From Goleter apudmare HA4340-LM2 (lineage in GTDB: Bacteria > Cyanobacteriota > Cyanobacteriia > Cyanobacteriales > Nostocaceae), in the NCBI GenBank assembly GCA_019359495.1, contig JAHHHF010000087.1, forward strand, positions 1 through 64,000: 64,000 nt of DNA. The letters are read 5' to 3'. Under the pieces are notes generated by a model. It searched no databases and was not told where the DNA came from. It was given only the letters and a program-made list of their open reading frames with translations. A program made the position numbers and the translations under genes. Within the stretch, counting starts at the first letter, position 1, and every line of letters begins with the position of its first letter. Shown here in pieces: positions 45,269-55,880 of the stretch.

Positions 45269-46222
45269 TTACCAATCACGATAGAGTTTTTCTGCATAAA
45301 ACATAATCTCTTCATTAGGTAATCTAATTTTTGGTTTCTGTCTAGGATATAGACTTTCAACTGCACCTGTATCCTGTTCAATGACTGTGGCTCCTGCTCG
45401 TAAAACTGAATTTTTAAACAAAAACTTCATCATCGGGTTTTTGACTTTGGCATACATCAAAATAAATGTTTTAGTTCGGTTTTCTGTTTCTGGGTAGAGA
45501 ATATGAGTTTGAGCAATATCGCCAATAGGTGTTTTCGCAAAGAAAACTGTGGTTGAAGGAAAAGCATATTCGAGAGTGTTACTCAAAGCTTTGGGAAAGA
45601 TTCCTAAAATAGGGTTTTTGATGATTTCTCCTAAAGTGTTATCGGCTCTTTTCAGTTCTTGTTTAATTTTGGTGTAATATCCATTCTCTTCAAAATAACT
45701 AACGTCACAAGATGTGATTTTAAACAGTTCTTTATGAGTACCATTTTGGTGGTTATAGTCATAGTTAACCATCAAGTTACTCAAAAATTCACCTTGAATA
45801 CTTTTTTCTCCAGTCACGCCTAGAAATTCGTATTCATCTACAACTGTCTGATGTAATTCTGGAATGGGTAATCTGGGTTCAAATCCGGCATAAGTCCAGA
45901 TGCAATCATTACTAATAATTAGTTCTAATGGCTGAGTGATAGCCTGATTGTCTGTTTTATCTCCTCGATATAGTCTGCCTTTGCCATCAAATTCTAAGGC
46001 ATGAAAAGGGCAAGTAATCGTATCTCTATCTCGACAAACCCAGCCATCTGATAAAGGTGCTTGCATATGTGGACAAATATTATCCAATGCAAAAACTTCG
46101 CCTTTTTGGTTTTGCCAAATGACGTAATATTGTCCATTTAAGGTAATTTTATGTGGCTGATTAATCCCCAGCATTGATCTATGAGCAATCAACCAAGGAG
46201 CACCTGGTAAAATTGGTTTCAT
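45269..46222 (-). CDS. Rieske 2Fe-2S oxygenase, alpha-subunit type
   Basis: I place the start at ATG 46222 (MKPILPGAPWLIAHRS), giving 317 residues; the longer frame from 46282 is unlikely. The Rieske cluster ligands are CPHMQAPLSDG and CPFHALEFDG. The catalytic domain has the mononuclear-iron pattern NYDYNHQNGTHKELF (Asn, then two His). The protein thus has the layout of ring-hydroxylating or demethylating oxygenases; the substrate is unknown. It is divergent from a TetR-type regulator, which probably controls it. Confidence 0.88.
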   Translation of the reverse strand: MKPILPGAPWLIAHRSMLGINQPHKITLNGQYYVIWQNQKGEVFALDNICPHMQAPLSDGWVCRDRDTITCPFHALEFDGKGRLYRGDKTDNQAITQPLELIISNDCIWTYAGFEPRLPIPELHQTVVDEYEFLGVTGEKSIQGEFLSNLMVNYDYNHQNGTHKELFKITSCDVSYFEENGYYTKIKQELKRADNTLGEIIKNPILGIFPKALSNTLEYAFPSTTVFFAKTPIGDIAQTHILYPETENRTKTFILMYAKVKNPMMKFLFKNSVLRAGATVIEQDTGAVESLYPRQKPKIRLPNEEIMFYAEKLYRDW

Positions 46223-46469
46223 TGTGACTCCAAAAGTGTTTAAAGTTATTTTGATTTGTGAAATATGGCAAAATATCGCCATCGTATTTAATTGACAAAT
46301 TACTCATGAAAACAGGCAATAACCAATAGAGTTTTTTGCAATTCATTTAGGACTGCTATAGTTATCTCTGTGTTAAGGATAATTTGAAGCTATGAATTGA
46401 GATATGCAACGCAAATTTGCTGCATATACACTCGGCTATTTTTGGCTAATATTTGCCGCAGACCTAACT

Positions 46470-46544
46470 AACTAAATTTTTAGTTGATAACATTACTCTA
46501 ATAAATCCCCTCTGATATGTCAACTACTAAGCAATTTTTTAGTT
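46470..46544. promoter_or_regulatory. Two candidate TetR operators
   Basis: In the divergent intergenic region, AACTAAATTTTTAGTT (46470-46485) is a near-perfect 16-base inverted repeat (arms AACTAA/TTAGTT). A related but weaker repeat, starting AACTACTAA and ending TTTTTTAGTT, lies at 46522-46544, just before the regulator start. Paired repeats in such a spot are typical of TetR self-regulation. No binding is proven. Confidence 0.45.
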
Positions 46545-46574
46545 ATGATATTTTCGTCAGTATGATGGAGAATT

Positions 46575-47243
46575 GTGGGTCGTTCAACACAGCCAAAACC
46601 CTTAAATAAGAAGCCTCGTCAGGTACGTGATGCAGAGGCGACGAAACAACATATTCTAGATGCGGCAGAAATGGAGTTTGCCAAACGTGGACTCAGTGGA
46701 GCGCGAACAGAAGCGATCGCTAAAGGTGCAGGTGTCACTACAGCAATGATTTACTACTACTTCCAGAGTAAAGAAGGACTGTATCAAGCAGTGCTACAAC
46801 GTCCAGCGATAGAAATGCATGAAGGCTTGCAACAATTAAATTTAGATCAGTTTCCACCAGAGGAAGCTTTGAAGATATTGCTTAAAGAGGCAATCGCCTA
46901 TGAAGCTGCTCACCCGCACCGGGGGATGCTTTGGTTTCAAGAAGCCAATCAAAATCAAGGAAAATATTTCAAACAGGGGAATTGGCAAGAGAATTTCGCC
47001 TATTTGATCAAGATTTTAGAACGGGGAATGGCAGAAGGCTGTTTCCGTCAGCTTGATCCATTTCTCACCACCCTGCATATTGTAGGAGTTTGTAATTTAT
47101 ATTTCAATGCTTACGAAAATCTCAAACACACTAGACCAGATTTACAACTACTCAGTCCAGAAATGATTGAGCAACACACTCAAGCAGCAATGAATTTTAT
47201 TTTGGCTGGTGTACAACGGACTAGGGATGATCCTAATTCCTAA
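46575..47243 (+). CDS. TetR/AcrR-family transcriptional regulator
   Basis: 222 residues. The N-terminal helix-turn-helix (about 20-66) contains ILDAAEMEFAKRGLSGARTE and 'IAKGAGVTTAMIYYYFQSKEGLYQAVL'. The C-terminal ligand domain is helical and unclassified. The start is GTG 46575. It is divergent from the Rieske oxygenase gene over 352 bases containing two inverted repeats, so it most likely represses that gene and itself until a ligand binds. Confidence 0.92.
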   Translation: MGRSTQPKPLNKKPRQVRDAEATKQHILDAAEMEFAKRGLSGARTEAIAKGAGVTTAMIYYYFQSKEGLYQAVLQRPAIEMHEGLQQLNLDQFPPEEALKILLKEAIAYEAAHPHRGMLWFQEANQNQGKYFKQGNWQENFAYLIKILERGMAEGCFRQLDPFLTTLHIVGVCNLYFNAYENLKHTRPDLQLLSPEMIEQHTQAAMNFILAGVQRTRDDPNS

Positions 47244-47467
47244 TTCTTAATTCCTAATACCTGTAAATGTGTTCGCAACCCTTCCCAATGACAAATAAGT
47301 AGCTCAGTGTTAAAAATTATCGTTATGACAAGGCAGGAGGCAGGAGGGAAGAGGATTATAGCGTTGTTTACATTTCTTGACTTAGTTTTGTTTTTTCCCA
47401 CCGACTTACTTAACAAATAACAAATGACAAATAACAAACCTCACCAGTCAGCTTTATTGGCGTCGAC

Positions 47468-50251
47468 CTAATTAACCACATTACTAGCCTTCAACTTAGG
47501 ATAAGCAATCCGTTTGTGATGGAATTGTTGCCAAACTTCTACGAAGATACGAGCAATTTTTGACATTTCCTCACGCGTTAGCCCAGAATCAACCATTTGA
47601 TTATCTTGCCACCGGGCGCGGAGGATATTATTAACCATTGCCAAAGCTTGTTCTGGGGTGGCATCTTTAAGACTCCGCAATGCCGCTTCACAAGAATCTG
47701 CTAGCATGACAATTCCTGTTTCCCGCGATTGGGGAATTGGGCCATCGTAGCGAAAATCGGCGTCGTTGACTGTTAAATTAGGGTCAGCCTGGGCCATTTG
47801 CTGCGCTTGGTGATGAAAATAGGCAATTAACATAGTGCCCTGATGTTCGGGGATAAAAGCTTGAATGGCAGTGGGTAAAAGGTGTTTACGTGCCATCACC
47901 AACCCTTCGCTCACGTGCTTTTTGATAATTGCAGCACTCTTCCAGGGGTCATTAATTTCCGTATCGTGCTTATTTGGCCCCCCCATTTGATTTTCAATAA
48001 AGCCTTGGGGGTCATGCATTTTACCAATATCATGGTATAGTGTGCCAGCTCTGACTAATTCGACATTACATCCTAACTCTTTGGCAGCAGCTTCAGCCAG
48101 GGTAGCCACAAACAAAGTGTGTTGAAACGTTCCAGGTGTTTCTGTAGCGAGTCGTTTTAACAAAGGGCGATTTGGATTCGCCAGTTCGGCCAAACGGATG
48201 GGGGTAACTAAATCAAAAAGTTTTTCTAGATAAGGACTCAGTCCCAAGGCGACTATACTCCAGGACAAGCCAGATAGAGCAAAAAACGCCGCTTCCCGGA
48301 GTACGATATACCAAGCTGAACCAAACGCTGCACCAATGAACAGAGAAAGGATGAGGTAAATACCCCCTTGAGTCGAAGCGATCGCCACTCCTAATAGCGC
48401 CAATTCCTCACGCGATCGCAATCGTTGGGCTATGCAACTACCAACTATTCCCCCGGCTGCACCAGCCAGAAGGGCAATCTTCCCAATTTCTAGACTAATT
48501 GGTAACATCAACGACAGTAGCCCTACAACTGTCACACCCAAAGCGGGGCCGTAGAAGCTACCTAAAAGTAAACCAATGGCACTCCAGGTAGTATAGGGCA
48601 TCCCTGTTGTGAGTATTCCCGGCACGCTCAAAGTTAACAGTAATACCAATAGGCGATCGCGTTGTCGCAATGGAGTCTTAATCCGCCGTTCTACAAACAC
48701 AAAAATACCAATTGCTGTAATTACGACACCTGCGATTTTCCCTAACTCCGGCCAGTTAGCCTCCCGGCGATTCAGGCGATAATGCTCCAGCAAATCAAAG
48801 CTCCAGGCAGTAATATTCTCTCCCTTAGCAACAATTACCTCACCTTGGCGCACCTCAACCATGACTGGCGGCACCCCCTCAGCGGCCTTTTGTGCCAGTC
48901 GTTTCGTTTCTTCTTCATCTTGCTGTAAATTTGGTTGCAGTACTACTGACAACAGTCGAATTGCTAAGGGTTCAGCGTCTTTTGTCACAAATGTTTGCAC
49001 TTGTAAACTCACTGCATCTTGTAAAACATTGGGTGGCAATCCGTGTGGTATCCCTTGGGTAATCATGCGCTCGGCACTTTGGCGGATTCCTATTTGTGTT
49101 TTTAGCCAATCCCCATCTGACAAATCTAGAAGGACACTATCTTCGTATACTGGTTGTATCCTGGCAGCTTCTATCTGTAAAAGTTTGGCATTCGCTTGGG
49201 CGTATTTTTGGCGTGCTTGGTCGATTTGGTTAATGAGTGAGGCTAAGTTACGCTCAGAAGTCGTGATGCGGTAAGTTTCTAGTTCTGCTACTGCTTGAGT
49301 GAACTCAGCTTTTGGAGGGATATTAGCTGGTTTTACCTCCTCATCTGACATTTGAATGAATATTTTCCCTGACTGGAAGATAAAGGTATTTTGAGGGCTG
49401 GAATTGAGGGGTGCGGTTTGTTGCTGACGTTTCTGAGTAGGTACTGTAGTGGGTAATTTGCCTACTCTCAAAGGTGTTTTAGTATCTTCTTCTCTAATCT
49501 GTCCTCTATTAAAACTAAAACTGCTTTTTGGCGTTGGGAGCAATAATCCTACTTTATGTTTTTTAGTATTTTCTAAAGCTACTAATAATTCTTGCCATTC
49601 TAACTCTGTACAAGAGCGGAGATAGCGCTGACTAGAGATAGATAAAACTAAGGTGTCAAAAAACGGAAAAGGCCCAGCAATGGCTCGAATTTCATCACCT
49701 TCATCTAGAAGCTGTCGCAAATTTTGCTCAACTTTTTGATTGACTCGTGTATCCACCATCAATATCGGTAGGGAGCTTCTACTAACAGATCGGCGTTGCG
49801 CTTCTGTTTTTCTTTGATCTTCAATGCGATCTGTATAAGGTGCTTTAATCGTCTGTGGTGCAATATTCCCTACTTTTAGTTTGGGCTGATTGTATAACTT
49901 ATGTCCAATTACTCCTGTGAGGGATACTACTGCGATCGCCAAAACAACGGAGGAACGCTTTTCATGTACCCACCTGAATCCGAATACATCCATTCCGCCC
50001 TGATTTTTAATCGATTTTGCCATTGAGATCAGTGCTACTCTTGGTTTTTGATGTCTGTTTTGGGCACTAGTTTTTGATAAGAACAGGATCATATTGCCGA
50101 GGGCAACTCTTTGCATCTGCCGACGGCGGCTTTTGCCACTGTTACTTTTGACTGCCTCTAGCAATGGCCCTTTACGGAGTAGCACTTTGTACCATCTCCG
50201 CCAGTGATTTAATTGCTGGGTCAAGGACTGAAAAAATCGCTGCTTTTTCAT
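47468..50251 (-). CDS. 7TM-HD phosphohydrolase (PgpH-like)
   Basis: 927 residues. The order is a basic N-terminus, a first membrane helix (about 100-118), a large extracytoplasmic 7TMR-HDED region (to about 505), seven membrane helices (about 510-690) and a cytosolic HD domain. The HD residues are GTFQHTLFVATLAEAAAKEL and LYHDIGKMHDPQGF, with further His in 'IPEHQGTMLIAYFHHQA'. PgpH of this architecture hydrolyses c-di-AMP, so control of c-di-AMP is the likely job. An Arg/Lys-rich leader of about 90 residues and a Gln/Pro-rich insert (about 240-300) are unusual extensions. Confidence 0.9.
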   Translation of the reverse strand: MKKQRFFQSLTQQLNHWRRWYKVLLRKGPLLEAVKSNSGKSRRRQMQRVALGNMILFLSKTSAQNRHQKPRVALISMAKSIKNQGGMDVFGFRWVHEKRSSVVLAIAVVSLTGVIGHKLYNQPKLKVGNIAPQTIKAPYTDRIEDQRKTEAQRRSVSRSSLPILMVDTRVNQKVEQNLRQLLDEGDEIRAIAGPFPFFDTLVLSISSQRYLRSCTELEWQELLVALENTKKHKVGLLLPTPKSSFSFNRGQIREEDTKTPLRVGKLPTTVPTQKRQQQTAPLNSSPQNTFIFQSGKIFIQMSDEEVKPANIPPKAEFTQAVAELETYRITTSERNLASLINQIDQARQKYAQANAKLLQIEAARIQPVYEDSVLLDLSDGDWLKTQIGIRQSAERMITQGIPHGLPPNVLQDAVSLQVQTFVTKDAEPLAIRLLSVVLQPNLQQDEEETKRLAQKAAEGVPPVMVEVRQGEVIVAKGENITAWSFDLLEHYRLNRREANWPELGKIAGVVITAIGIFVFVERRIKTPLRQRDRLLVLLLTLSVPGILTTGMPYTTWSAIGLLLGSFYGPALGVTVVGLLSLMLPISLEIGKIALLAGAAGGIVGSCIAQRLRSREELALLGVAIASTQGGIYLILSLFIGAAFGSAWYIVLREAAFFALSGLSWSIVALGLSPYLEKLFDLVTPIRLAELANPNRPLLKRLATETPGTFQHTLFVATLAEAAAKELGCNVELVRAGTLYHDIGKMHDPQGFIENQMGGPNKHDTEINDPWKSAAIIKKHVSEGLVMARKHLLPTAIQAFIPEHQGTMLIAYFHHQAQQMAQADPNLTVNDADFRYDGPIPQSRETGIVMLADSCEAALRSLKDATPEQALAMVNNILRARWQDNQMVDSGLTREEMSKIARIFVEVWQQFHHKRIAYPKLKASNVVN

Positions 50252-50515
50252 TACTTATGGATGCAGTTGCTTACTTTGATACCTCAAAACAAGACAACCC
50301 TCAGAAAAGTCCAAGCAATAGCAACCGAAGCTGCTCGGAACTTCGGTGGCAGGAACTGGTTACAGCAGACTCGCTGCAATAGCTACCTACAGAGTTAGGT
50401 TGAGAGTTTCTTTGGAGATTGTAGTATAAAAAACTACTGTTTTGCTATTTGCTGGCTGGATAAATGGGATGCAGTTTTGGTTTCGCGCCCGCAATGTTGA
50501 TTGGTAGATTTCGTG

Positions 50516-51499
50516 TTAACGTGACCGGATGACGCGAGGAGATGCGTAGACGCACAAACTGTCAACAGCTTCACCTAGAAGTAGCGAAGCTTGTTCTCCA
50601 GACATGACACATCCTTCTGGCTGTAACCCTATTGGACTGGGATCAAAGTTATACACTCCTGACCACACAGCCACAAGTCCATCAGCCAATTTTAGCATTT
50701 GGGAAAAATTCGTCATTCCCCATGCTGTGGAATTTGGTTGTAAGTAGAAGACCTGCCAAGTTAAGGGAATGCCTGTAGTGCTATTATAAGCACCTGACAA
50801 AGCGCCAGTAATTGCACTTATAGTTTGTGGGTGTAAATTTTCATCATCTTCACACCAAACATCGCCAGTACGAGTAGCCCTTGAAACTGCCAGGCGGTAG
50901 TCTTCCAAGGTATTGAGAAAGCAGTAAAACGCCATAGCAATAGCGCTACTCTGCTTTTCTTCTTTACTCAACTCAGCTTGTGCCCTATCTAATCCAGCCC
51001 CCCGATCTAACAAATCATTAACCTTTAATAATTGTTGTGGCAGAGATGTCGGTGTTTCTCCGATAAAGGCGATCGCTTCTGGGATGAGGGTTTGGGGGTG
51101 GAGTTTTTCAGTCAGGATTTGAGCGATCGCATAACCTACTGCTAGTGTTCCATCCCTTACCACTGGGTCATCCTCCCAGATTTGTAACACACGCAGCAAG
51201 TTTTGTCGCAGTTTAATAATATTTTCGTGAAAAAAAAGTGCTACTGGGAGTGTGGATAGAATCAGATTTGGTGAGATTTCGTCAGTTGGATCTAAATGAA
51301 GAGAATTTTGTCGCTGACGTTCTCGCCAATCATCTAAATCTAATTTGCCCAGTGTGATTAAACTTTGAACACCCAGAACGGCTATTTTATCAACGTCACA
51401 ACGTCTGTTTAACTGTTTATCCTGACTAGAGGCTAATCTTGCACCCAGCAACGCCCCTAATAAAGTGCCTCGAAATCGACTTACAAGAGAGTAGCGCAT
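50516..51499 (-). CDS. ADP-ribosylglycohydrolase-like protein, probably inactive
   Basis: 327 residues with the start FRGTLLGALLGARLASSQ and the C-terminal 'SGALSGAYNSTTGIPLTW' of ADP-ribosylglycohydrolases (DraG fold). The usual metal-binding acidic residues ('TDDT' near the start and 'DTDT' near the end) are not visible, so it is probably not an active hydrolase. Similar degenerate forms are common in cyanobacteria. It lies 55 bases downstream of aroQ on the same strand. Confidence 0.75.
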   Translation of the reverse strand: MRYSLVSRFRGTLLGALLGARLASSQDKQLNRRCDVDKIAVLGVQSLITLGKLDLDDWRERQRQNSLHLDPTDEISPNLILSTLPVALFFHENIIKLRQNLLRVLQIWEDDPVVRDGTLAVGYAIAQILTEKLHPQTLIPEAIAFIGETPTSLPQQLLKVNDLLDRGAGLDRAQAELSKEEKQSSAIAMAFYCFLNTLEDYRLAVSRATRTGDVWCEDDENLHPQTISAITGALSGAYNSTTGIPLTWQVFYLQPNSTAWGMTNFSQMLKLADGLVAVWSGVYNFDPSPIGLQPEGCVMSGEQASLLLGEAVDSLCVYASPRVIRSR

Positions 51500-51554
51500 A
51501 TTTTTCAGAAGTCAAAAGCCAAAATAATTTCTTCTACCTTCTACTTTTAACTTT

Positions 51555-52046
51555 TTACTTTCTTAAATGATGCACCAACGCTTGTAAGCCCAACAAATAG
51601 CTTTGGACGCCAAAACCACTGATTTGTCCAATAACTACAGGGGCAATGTAAGAAAGATGACGGAAATCTTCTCGGCGGTAGATATTACTCAGATGGACTT
51701 CAACTGTAGGTAGATTAACACCAGCGATCGCATCTCGTAATGCCACACTTGTATGGGTATATGCTCCGGCATTAATCAAAATTCCCTGGTATTTTCCTAA
51801 TGCTTCATGAATAGCATCTACCAGAACCCCTTCATGATTTGACTGCACGGAAAAAACTTGCGCCTGTAACTTTAGTGCTTCTGCTTCTAATCGGCGGTTA
51901 ATTTCAGCTAGGGTGAGGGAACCATAAATTCCTGGTTCTCGCTGTCCTAGCAAATTCAGGTTTGGCCCATGCAGTACTAAAATTTCTAAAGGTAACAACG
52001 CCAACTCTTGCACCTTTGGGCTACTAACGACGACGCGATCGATCAT
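51555..52046 (-). CDS. aroQ: Type II 3-dehydroquinate dehydratase
   Basis: The third step of the shikimate pathway: dehydration of 3-dehydroquinate. 163 residues with the signature [21 protein letters not shown] (the catalytic Tyr is in GIYG, an Arg precedes it), '[14 protein letters not shown]', '[16 protein letters not shown]' and '[17 protein letters not shown]'. About 22 residues precede the conserved core, and the ATG at 52046 lies inside the end of an upstream 45-codon frame. Complete and expected to be active. Confidence 0.96.
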   Translation of the reverse strand: MIDRVVVSSPKVQELALLPLEILVLHGPNLNLLGQREPGIYGSLTLAEINRRLEAEALKLQAQVFSVQSNHEGVLVDAIHEALGKYQGILINAGAYTHTSVALRDAIAGVNLPTVEVHLSNIYRREDFRHLSYIAPVVIGQISGFGVQSYLLGLQALVHHLRK

Positions 52047-52161
52047 CTACAGGAATCGGAATCAGTTCCGGTTCCGGTTCAACTTCTGGCCCTAGCAAGG
52101 CTTCAATTAGCCTACGCGCCAATTCCTTAAGCTTTTCCAGTACCTTTTCTATATAGTCCAT
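52024..52161 (-). CDS. 45-residue small protein overlapping aroQ
   Basis: A short frame, [20 protein letters not shown] followed by a Pro/Glu-rich stretch ([17 protein letters not shown]) and a basic end RSRRR. It overlaps the aroQ start by 23 bases in another frame. The first 24 residues would form an amphipathic helix. An AGGAG sequence lies about 15 bases upstream of the ATG. The aroQ ATG falls within its coding sequence, suggesting coupled translation. I have the impression that similar short proteins precede aroQ in related cyanobacteria, but cannot check that. Function unknown. Confidence 0.6.
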   Translation of the reverse strand: MDYIEKVLEKLKELARRLIEALLGPEVEPEPELIPIPVDDRSRRR

Positions 52162-52357
52162 TGAACTGACCGCTCCTGAGATACTACCTCAATTTTAATT
52201 AATAGCTACGCAAAAACTTATCTGCTTTCGCACTTCTGGCTTTCTATGGCACTAACACACTCCCGCTTTTTGGGTATGAGTAACTGCTCAACTTTTGTGT
52301 TGTTATTTGCCTTACTTCTTAGAGTATCACATTCGTCACCAACAGAGGTTATTGTGA

Positions 52358-52378
52358 AGACGTAGCAATGCTACGTCT
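52358..52378. repeat. Perfect 10-bp inverted repeat
   Basis: AGACGTAGCA (52358-52367) and TGCTACGTCT (52369-52378) are exact reverse complements separated by one base, 26 bases past the topA stop. No T-run follows on the minus strand. It resembles dispersed AGACGT-type hairpin repeats of Nostoc-like genomes. Confidence 0.65.
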
Positions 52379-52403
52379 CTCTGATCTCCCTCATCTCCTG
52401 CAA

Positions 52404-55088
52404 TTAACCCGCAGCGTCATTTTTTTTAGCCGCAGTTGTGGAAGATTTAGAGGTTGACTTAGATTTAGCAGTTGTTGACTTAGTGGTTGTTGACTTAGCA
52501 GTTTTGCGAGTAGATTTCCCTGATGACGCTTTACTGTCCAACAATTTCAATGCTGTTGCCAAAGTTATATCTTCTACTGATTCACCTTCTGGAAGGCTAA
52601 CATTAGTTTTGCTGTGCTTAATGTAAGGGCCGTAGGGGCCATCGTAGATATTCACTGGTGTACCATCTTCGGGATGTGTACCTAATTCGCGCAAAGCTGC
52701 CTTAGATTTACTATTGCTGGAACTACGTCCCTTTTTCGGTTCAGACAATAACTCTAATGCACGTTCTAGAGAAACTGTCAAGACGTTATCAGCAGCTTTG
52801 AGAGAGCGGTAGTCTTTCCCTTCCTTACCTTGGTCATGAACAACGTAAGGGCCAAAGCGTCCTAAACTGGCTTGAATTTTGCCTCCAGTCGCCGGATGAA
52901 CTCCTAATGTCCTGGGTAGAGCCAGTAGACCAACAGCTATGTCCAGGGTGACATTTTCTGGTGTGACACCTTTGGGCAAGGAAGTTTGTTTGGGTTTGGG
53001 GTTTTCGTCAGATTTATCACCCAACTGGACGTAGGGGCCATAAGCGCCAATTTTCAAATAAATTGGTTCGCCAGTTTCTGGATGACGACCAACTTGGTCA
53101 GGCCCTGTGGTTTTCTGTCGCAGCAGAACTTCTACCTGTTTGGGGTCAAGGTCGGCTGGAGTCAGGTCTTTGGGAATGGAGGCGGTAACTACACCTTCAC
53201 CGTTTTCAACTTCGATGTAAGGGCCATATTTACCAATGCGGACTTTGGCATCTAAATTTTCTAGTTCTACCGTCCTAGCTTTAGTGGCGTCAATTTGACT
53301 TTCTCGTTCCCTCACCAAGGTTTCTAGACCTTTGTCTCCTAAATAGAATTCCCGCAGGTATGGTAGCCAGTTAGCTTCACCATCAGCAATGTCATCCAAG
53401 GTTTGTTCCATTTTGGAGGTAAATTTGGGATCGACAATATCGGGAAAATGTGTTTCCAGGAGGTCAGTGACGGCGAAGGCTGTGAAGGTAGGAATCAGGG
53501 CATTATTTGTCAATTGGGCGTAACCCTTATCGATGATTGTGCCGATGATGCTGGCATAGGTACTAGGACGACCAATGCCTTCACTTTCTAAAGTTTTGAC
53601 GAGAGTGGCTTCAGTGTATCTAGCTGGTGGTTGGGTTTCGTGCCCCACTGCTGCTAGTTCTTGACAATCAGGATGATCTCCTACCTTCAGGTTAGGTAAA
53701 ATTACTTCCTGGTCTTCTAAAGCTGCTTCTGGGTCGTCTGACCCTTCCACGTAGGCGCGTAAATATCCAGGGAAATCAATCCGCTTACCAGAAGAACGGA
53801 AACCAGCGTCTTCTACTTGCAACTGGACGGTAATTTGGGTTTGACGGGAATCAGCCATTTGCGAAGCGACGGTGCGCTTCCAAATCAGGTCATACACAGC
53901 GAGTTCTCGACCGCCTAAACCAGTTTCTTGGGGCGTGCGGAAGGTGCTACCCGCCGGACGAATGGCTTCGTGTGCTTCCTGTGCACCTTTGGATTTGGTG
54001 GTGTATTGCCGGGGTTGGGGGCTGAGATATTGTTTACCGTAACGTTCTTCTACACAGCTACGAGCAGCTGCGATTGCTTGTTCAGACAAATGCACTGAAT
54101 CTGTACGCATGTAGGTAATATACCCCTGCTCATACAAATTCTGGGCAATCCGCATTGTGTCCCTGGCTGAGAGGCGCAGTTTCCGGTTAGATTCCTGTTG
54201 TAGCGTCGAGGTAGTGAACGGTGGAGCGGGTTTGCGCGTCACTGGGCGTTCCTCGATGTCTGTCACACTCCAGGTTTTTTCTGTTAAACGTTCTTTGAGG
54301 GCTGTTGCTTGTTCTTCCGTTAGCAATACCACATTTCTACCAGCTACGATTTGTCCCGTTGCGGGGTCGAAATCGCTGCCAGTAGCAATTTTAGTACCGC
54401 CCAATGCCACTAACAAGGAAGTAAATTCTTGTCCTTTTGTCTTCCCTGTAGTCGGCGCTATCAAGCTGGCTTTCAAATCCCAGTATGTACCCTCATGAAA
54501 GGCACGGCGTTGGCGTTCTTTACTAACCAAAAGCCGCACTGCTACAGATTGTACCCGCCCAGCAGATAATCCCCAGGCGATTTTTTTCCACAGCAGGGGC
54601 GACAAGGTATAACCCACCAGACGATCTAAAATCCGCCGGGTTTCTTGGGCGCGGACTAACTGCTCATCAATAATGCGACAGTTTTTCAAAGCTTTTTTGA
54701 TGGCGTCTTGGGTAATTTCGTGAAACACCATCCGCTTTGTCGGCACTTTGGGCTTCAGTAACTGGTATAAATGCCAACTGATACTTTCACCTTCTCGGTC
54801 TTCGTCAGTTGCTAGGATCAGTTCATCTGCTTCTTTGAGGGCTTCTTTGAGCTGGGTGACAACTTTCTTTTTGTCTTTTGGGACAACATACACCGGTTCA
54901 AAGTCGGCGTCCACATTCACCCCCAACTGCGCCCACTTTTCCCCTTTGACAGCGACGGGAATTTCACTAGCCGACTGGGGAAGGTCACGTACATGACCCA
55001 TAGACGCTTCCACCCGATAGCCTGATGGTAGGTAGTTGCGAATGGTACGAGCTTTGGTTGGAGATTCGACGATGACGAGAGTTGACAT
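52404..55088 (-). CDS. topA: DNA topoisomerase I
   Basis: A type IA topoisomerase of 894 residues that relaxes negative supercoils. The Toprim domain ([20 protein letters not shown] and [16 protein letters not shown]), the active-site tyrosine Y326 in [13 protein letters not shown] and the toroidal core are complete. Several TopoI-C repeat modules ('GKYGPYIEV', '[10 protein letters not shown]', '[10 protein letters not shown]', 'GPYGPYIKH') lie between about 620 and 850. A Ser/Lys/Thr-rich basic tail (last 50 residues) probably binds DNA. Cyanobacterial TopA lacks the classic four-Cys zinc fingers, as here. Confidence 0.96.
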   Translation of the reverse strand: MSTLVIVESPTKARTIRNYLPSGYRVEASMGHVRDLPQSASEIPVAVKGEKWAQLGVNVDADFEPVYVVPKDKKKVVTQLKEALKEADELILATDEDREGESISWHLYQLLKPKVPTKRMVFHEITQDAIKKALKNCRIIDEQLVRAQETRRILDRLVGYTLSPLLWKKIAWGLSAGRVQSVAVRLLVSKERQRRAFHEGTYWDLKASLIAPTTGKTKGQEFTSLLVALGGTKIATGSDFDPATGQIVAGRNVVLLTEEQATALKERLTEKTWSVTDIEERPVTRKPAPPFTTSTLQQESNRKLRLSARDTMRIAQNLYEQGYITYMRTDSVHLSEQAIAAARSCVEERYGKQYLSPQPRQYTTKSKGAQEAHEAIRPAGSTFRTPQETGLGGRELAVYDLIWKRTVASQMADSRQTQITVQLQVEDAGFRSSGKRIDFPGYLRAYVEGSDDPEAALEDQEVILPNLKVGDHPDCQELAAVGHETQPPARYTEATLVKTLESEGIGRPSTYASIIGTIIDKGYAQLTNNALIPTFTAFAVTDLLETHFPDIVDPKFTSKMEQTLDDIADGEANWLPYLREFYLGDKGLETLVRERESQIDATKARTVELENLDAKVRIGKYGPYIEVENGEGVVTASIPKDLTPADLDPKQVEVLLRQKTTGPDQVGRHPETGEPIYLKIGAYGPYVQLGDKSDENPKPKQTSLPKGVTPENVTLDIAVGLLALPRTLGVHPATGGKIQASLGRFGPYVVHDQGKEGKDYRSLKAADNVLTVSLERALELLSEPKKGRSSSNSKSKAALRELGTHPEDGTPVNIYDGPYGPYIKHSKTNVSLPEGESVEDITLATALKLLDSKASSGKSTRKTAKSTTTKSTTAKSKSTSKSSTTAAKKNDAAG

Positions 55089-55585
55089 GGAAATTTCAAA
55101 AAAAAGAATAGCTGTTCAGCTAAACAGTCAAATTGAGACAATTTCGGCGAGATGTCAAGATAAAACGTCACGCTTGGAGATGTGCTTTCATCCTCACACA
55201 AACTGCCCCTTAGGGTGAAAATCCGTTTATCTTCGGGCGCAGTCCTTTCCAGATAATCAGGGAGGGAAACGCCAGGTGTGAATTTCCAGCTATTTCAATC
55301 TTTAACTTATCTAGGGTAAATTGGCGACTACAGTTTTCAAAATACCCCTGAAGTGTAATACAGCGATACCTCATATTTTTGGACAAGGGAGATGAGGAAG
55401 ATGGGGTACTGAGAGATCAGCTGTTTGCCCAATGACGCCATTCGCTACAAGCCGGGGAACCCTAGTCGAGCAGTGGCTCCCCAATGCCCACTTGTCCAAT
55501 GCCCCATATTAGTTGTGCCAAAATTAAATCAAAATTACGAGAAAAAGCGAAGTGGAGTTTGTACCTATCACTGGGAGATCAAACT
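55089..55585. other. Intergenic region with dispersed repeats
   Basis: No supported gene. 55430-55510 holds a repeat of the 'GGGGAACCCTAGTCGAGCAGTGGCTCC' type in broken form, with related copies near 29495-29515 and 62965-62995, followed by CCAATGCCC units. These are dispersed non-coding elements. Confidence 0.4.
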
Positions 55586-55880
55586 ATGCAAGCAATTCGC
55601 CAAGGTGATGTAATTCTACTACCTGTACAATAAGTTCAAGGAAAAAAGATACCTCACTTGATTTTGGCAGCAGGCGAAGTGACAGAACATAAGCATCAAA
55701 TTACTGAAGGTAAGGCAGAGTTATACGAAAAAAATAGCACTGTTTACTTGCGTGTTTTTTTCAGAGACAGCTTTGCTTAACCATGAAGAACATACAACAA
55801 TTAAAATTCCCCAAGGTCATTGGATAATGAAAATTCAACGCGAATACGAGCCTGAAGCTTGGCGCTATGTCGCTGATTGA
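55586..55880 (+). pseudogene. Decayed small gene upstream of the DUF6745 gene
   Basis: From ATG 55586 the frame reads MQAIRQGDVILLPVQ and then meets TAA. It continues as 'VQGKKIPHLILAAGEVTEHK' and 'ITEGKAELYEKNSTVYLRV' in the same frame. At a run of seven T residues (about 55755-55761) it shifts by one base and resumes as 'SETALLNHEEHTTIKIPQGH' to a TGA at 55880. One nonsense mutation and one homopolymer frameshift therefore separate three clearly related pieces. The end overlaps the next gene's ATG by 14 bases. Product family unnamed; paired with DUF6745 as I recall from Nostoc. Confidence 0.7.
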
